From: Nitriliruptoraceae bacterium
GTDB lineage: Bacteria > Actinomycetota > Nitriliruptoria > Nitriliruptorales > Nitriliruptoraceae
NCBI GenBank assembly: GCA_007116505.1
Contig: SKII01000089.1
Location: 1-8,530, forward strand
Length of the DNA stretch: 8,530 nucleotides
Direction: 5' to 3'
The first letter of the stretch is position 1; the number at the start of each line of letters is the position of its first letter. Positions 7,035 through 8,530 of the stretch are shown here, piece after piece. The notes under the pieces were generated by a model, which saw only the letters and a list, made by a program, of their open reading frames with translations, ran no database searches and was not told the DNA's origin. Both the position numbers and the translations under genes were made by a program.

Positions 7035-7074
7035 CGAGCGGGGCGCGGCGGGGTGCCCGGACGTCCTCCGGGTG

Positions 7075-7113
7075 CATCCCTGACCCTCATCCCTGACCCT
7101 GATCCCTGACCCC
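7075..7113. repeat. Three 13-bp tandem repeats in front of mscS
   Basis: CATCCCTGACCCT occurs at 7075-7087 and 7088-7100, and a third copy with two changes (first and last base) at 7101-7113. The array ends 37 nt before the mscS GTG and 27 nt before its GGAGG. It probably lies in the mscS leader. It could be an operator array or slippage-prone DNA. Confidence 0.88.
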
Positions 7114-7150
7114 ACGCCCGCCCGACCCACCGCCACGATCGGAGGCCGAC

Positions 7151-8149
7151 GTGCCGACCCTCGCGACCGCACGACCCCTGTCATTCTGGGTGGTTGGCCT
7201 CACCGACAACGAGCTCGTCCTCTGGGCGGTCGCCTCGATCCTCGAGCCGTTCCTGATCATCGTGCTCGTGCTGATCGCCGCCACGCTCGTGCTGCGGTTC
7301 GTGAGGCGCGCGCTGCGCCGGATGATCGACCGTGCGAAGGGGCCGGGCTCCGTCCTCCCCGGCGGGGTCTTCGGGTCCGGCCGCGAGTTCGATGAGGAGG
7401 GACGCGCGTTGCTCGCACGACGCGAGCAGCGCGCCGAGGCGCTCGGGACGCTGGCCGAGAGCGTCCTCCGCGTCCTGGTCTGGGGGTTCGCGATCCTCAC
7501 CGCCCTCGGGACCGTCGGGGTCAACCTGGCGCCGCTCATCGCGGGCGCCGGGGTGCTCGGCGTCGCGATCGGCTTCGGGGCCCAGGACATCGTCAAGGAC
7601 TTCCTGAGCGGGGTGATCATGCTCGTCGAGGACCAGTTCGGGGTCGGTGACGTGATCGACGCGGGTGCTGCCAGCGGGGTCGTCGAGGAGGTGAGCCTGC
7701 GCACCACGCGACTGCGGGACGTGAACGGCGTCGTGTGGCACATCCCCAACGGCTCCATCGGTCGCGTCGGGAACATGACGCAGGAGTGGTCGCGCATGCT
7801 CATCGACGTCGACGTCGCCTACGAGACCGACGTCGACCGTGCCATCGTGCTGCTCGGCGACATCCTCGGTCGTTTCCAGGAGCGGGAGGACGTGCGGGAG
7901 GTGCTCCTGGGCGACCCGATGGAGGTCTGGGGGGTGACGGCACTCGGTGACTCGAGCGTGTCGATCCGGGTCGTCGCGAAGACGGTCCCCGGGGAGCAGT
8001 GGGCGCTCGGGCGGCTCTTCCGCCAGGTGGTGAAGCGTGAGCTCGAGGCCGCCGGCATCGAGATCCCCTACCCGCAGCGCACCGTGTGGCACCGCGGGCT
8101 CCCCGACGGAGCCGCCCTGCCGCCGGACGCCGGGGGAGCCGGCGTCTGA
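7151..8149 (+). CDS. MscS-family small-conductance mechanosensitive channel
   Basis: This 332-residue inner-membrane protein is predicted to open under membrane tension and release solutes during hypo-osmotic shock. Hydrophobic segments lie at about 29-51, 104-122 and 125-158. The last is the pore helix, with the small-residue run AGAGVLGVAIGFGAQDIVKDFLSG, and leads into the beta domain (FGVGDVI). HIPNG at 197-201 is the conserved PN motif of the family. The cytoplasmic alpha/beta domain continues to about 310 and ends in a short Pro/Gly/Ala-rich tail. The segment between the first two helices (about 52-100) is highly charged and longer than in E. coli MscS. The GTG start is supported by GGAGG 5 nt upstream. 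It is divergent from glnA and convergent with lipA, with one base between stops. Some actinobacterial MscS relatives (MscCG of Corynebacterium) export glutamate, but this protein lacks a long C-terminal extension and its substrate is unknown. Confidence 0.93.
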   Translation: MPTLATARPLSFWVVGLTDNELVLWAVASILEPFLIIVLVLIAATLVLRFVRRALRRMIDRAKGPGSVLPGGVFGSGREFDEEGRALLARREQRAEALGTLAESVLRVLVWGFAILTALGTVGVNLAPLIAGAGVLGVAIGFGAQDIVKDFLSGVIMLVEDQFGVGDVIDAGAASGVVEEVSLRTTRLRDVNGVVWHIPNGSIGRVGNMTQEWSRMLIDVDVAYETDVDRAIVLLGDILGRFQEREDVREVLLGDPMEVWGVTALGDSSVSIRVVAKTVPGEQWALGRLFRQVVKRELEAAGIEIPYPQRTVWHRGLPDGAALPPDAGGAGV

Positions 8150-8150
8150 C

Positions 8151-8530
8151 TCAGCCGACGGGGGACGAGGTGTCCGTCGGCCCTCCGGGCTGGCCCGCCG
8201 ACGGTGCCCACGCCTGCGCGTCGATGGCCTGCTGCCCTGCGTGGTAGCTCGAGCGCACGAGCGGGCCGGCCTCGACGTGAGCGAACCCGAGCTCGTCCTC
8301 GCCGTAGCGGCGCAGCCCGTCGAACACGTCCGGCGTCACGTAGCGGTCGAGCGCGACGTGCTGGGCCGACGGCTGCAGGTACTGGCCGATGGTGAGCGTG
8401 TCGACGCCGGCGGTGCGCAGGTCGCGCATGCACTCGCGCAGCTCGTCGTCGGTCTCTCCCATCCCGGCGATGAGGTTCGACTTCACCGCGGTGGTGCGCG
8501 GGAAGCGCTCACGGGCGAGCGCGAGGAACG
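8151..8530 (-). CDS. lipA: Lipoyl synthase, C-terminal part (cut by window edge)
   Basis: About 125 C-terminal residues are present. The frame runs off the right edge, so the N-terminal cysteine motifs for both iron-sulfur clusters are not visible. LipA is a radical-SAM enzyme that inserts two sulfurs into protein-bound octanoyl groups to make the lipoyl cofactor of pyruvate and 2-oxoglutarate dehydrogenases and the glycine cleavage system. Family signatures are [45 protein letters not shown] and [14 protein letters not shown]. In the family the RSSY serine is a ligand of the auxiliary cluster. The Val before KSN is an internal codon, not a start, because coding continues upstream (FPRTTAV). 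The last 25 or so residues form an unconserved Pro/Gly/Ser tail. lipA lies upstream of glnA on the same strand, as in mycobacteria, but a convergent mscS intervenes. Confidence 0.95.
   Translation of the reverse strand, partial: FLALARERFPRTTAVKSNLIAGMGETDDELRECMRDLRTAGVDTLTIGQYLQPSAQHVALDRYVTPDVFDGLRRYGEDELGFAHVEAGPLVRSSYHAGQQAIDAQAWAPSAGQPGGPTDTSSPVG
8154..8204 (+). terminator. Possible terminator hairpins shared by mscS and lipA
   Basis: GCCGACGG at 8154-8161 is complementary to CCGTCGGC at 8174-8181 (8-bp stem, 12-nt loop), starting 4 nt after the mscS stop. The same middle arm is also complementary to a second GCCGACGG at 8197-8204. All of it lies inside the last codons of lipA, so it could stop transcription of either convergent gene. 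There is no U-tract, and the assignment is tentative. Confidence 0.4.

Larger units (their letters stand above)
6749..7150. promoter_or_regulatory. 402-bp divergent control region between glnA and mscS
   Basis: This region has no supportable gene. Reading from the glnA side it holds the glnA ribosome site, an 8-bp inverted repeat at 6768-6785, a 10-bp inverted repeat at 6853-6887, a bulged 12-bp stem at 6892-6920, a 7-bp stem at 6917-6936 that shares bases with the previous one, a TANNNT box at 6954-6959, a GlnR-like box at 6992-7007, a TANNNT box at 7029-7034 facing mscS, three 13-bp repeats at 7075-7113 and the mscS ribosome site GGAGG at 7141-7145. Both genes are therefore probably transcribed from promoters near 6950-7035, with long leaders on each side. 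Confidence 0.75.

Noticed and set aside
6749..7150. A tRNA, small protein gene or known riboswitch in the glnA-mscS gap
   Set aside because: I found no cloverleaf, no small frame with a ribosome site and no match to riboswitch consensus sequences I know. Only hairpins, repeats and promoter-like motifs are visible.
8151..8486. A complete 111-residue gene starting at 8486
   Set aside because: The apparent start is an internal GTG valine. The lipA reading frame continues upstream to the window edge with conserved residues.

Overview
The window is very G+C-rich chromosomal DNA (roughly 70% by eye). Several traits together point to an actinobacterium: a monomeric NADP-dependent isocitrate dehydrogenase, a type I-beta glutamine synthetase with an adenylylation tyrosine, a GlnR-like box, and the gene order lipA then glnA. 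I cannot fix the family. I see no mobile element, CRISPR array, tRNA or rRNA, and the content is mostly housekeeping metabolism. The least explained sequence is the non-coding DNA around glnA.

Layout from left to right: (1) the minus-strand monomeric isocitrate dehydrogenase gene icd fills 6-2222. (2) A 162-bp gap carries a 22-bp tandem duplication that runs into the next gene. (3) A tight minus-strand cluster follows, read right to left: an LdhA-type D-lactate dehydrogenase (4132-5163), an endonuclease/exonuclease/phosphatase-fold enzyme (3353-4135) and an M15-type peptidase lipoprotein (2385-3356). Each junction has a 4-bp stop/start overlap. (4) A 151-bp gap holds the glnA terminator hairpin and an 11-bp tandem repeat in front of ldhA. 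(5) glnA is on the minus strand (5315-6748), with a TTG start preceded by AAGGAG. (6) A 402-bp divergent region (6749-7150) holds a GlnR-like site, four inverted repeats in the presumed glnA leader and three copies of a 13-bp repeat in front of mscS. (7) A plus-strand MscS-family channel gene (7151-8149) converges, with a 1-bp gap, on (8) the 3' part of a minus-strand lipA (lipoyl synthase), cut by the window edge.

Functional picture: icd supplies 2-oxoglutarate and NADPH, and GlnA assimilates ammonium onto glutamate. The divergent MscS channel may share the nitrogen-responsive control region with glnA. LipA makes the lipoyl cofactor of the 2-oxoacid dehydrogenases. The ldhA cluster joins pyruvate/lactate redox metabolism to a predicted phosphoesterase and a predicted cell-wall peptidase. 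That pairing has no obvious pathway logic and may reflect only co-transcription.

The points most worth checking are the GlnR-like box between glnA and mscS, the competing hairpins in the glnA leader, the short tandem repeats in three separate intergenic regions, and the corrected start codons of glnA (TTG) and ldhA (GTG).
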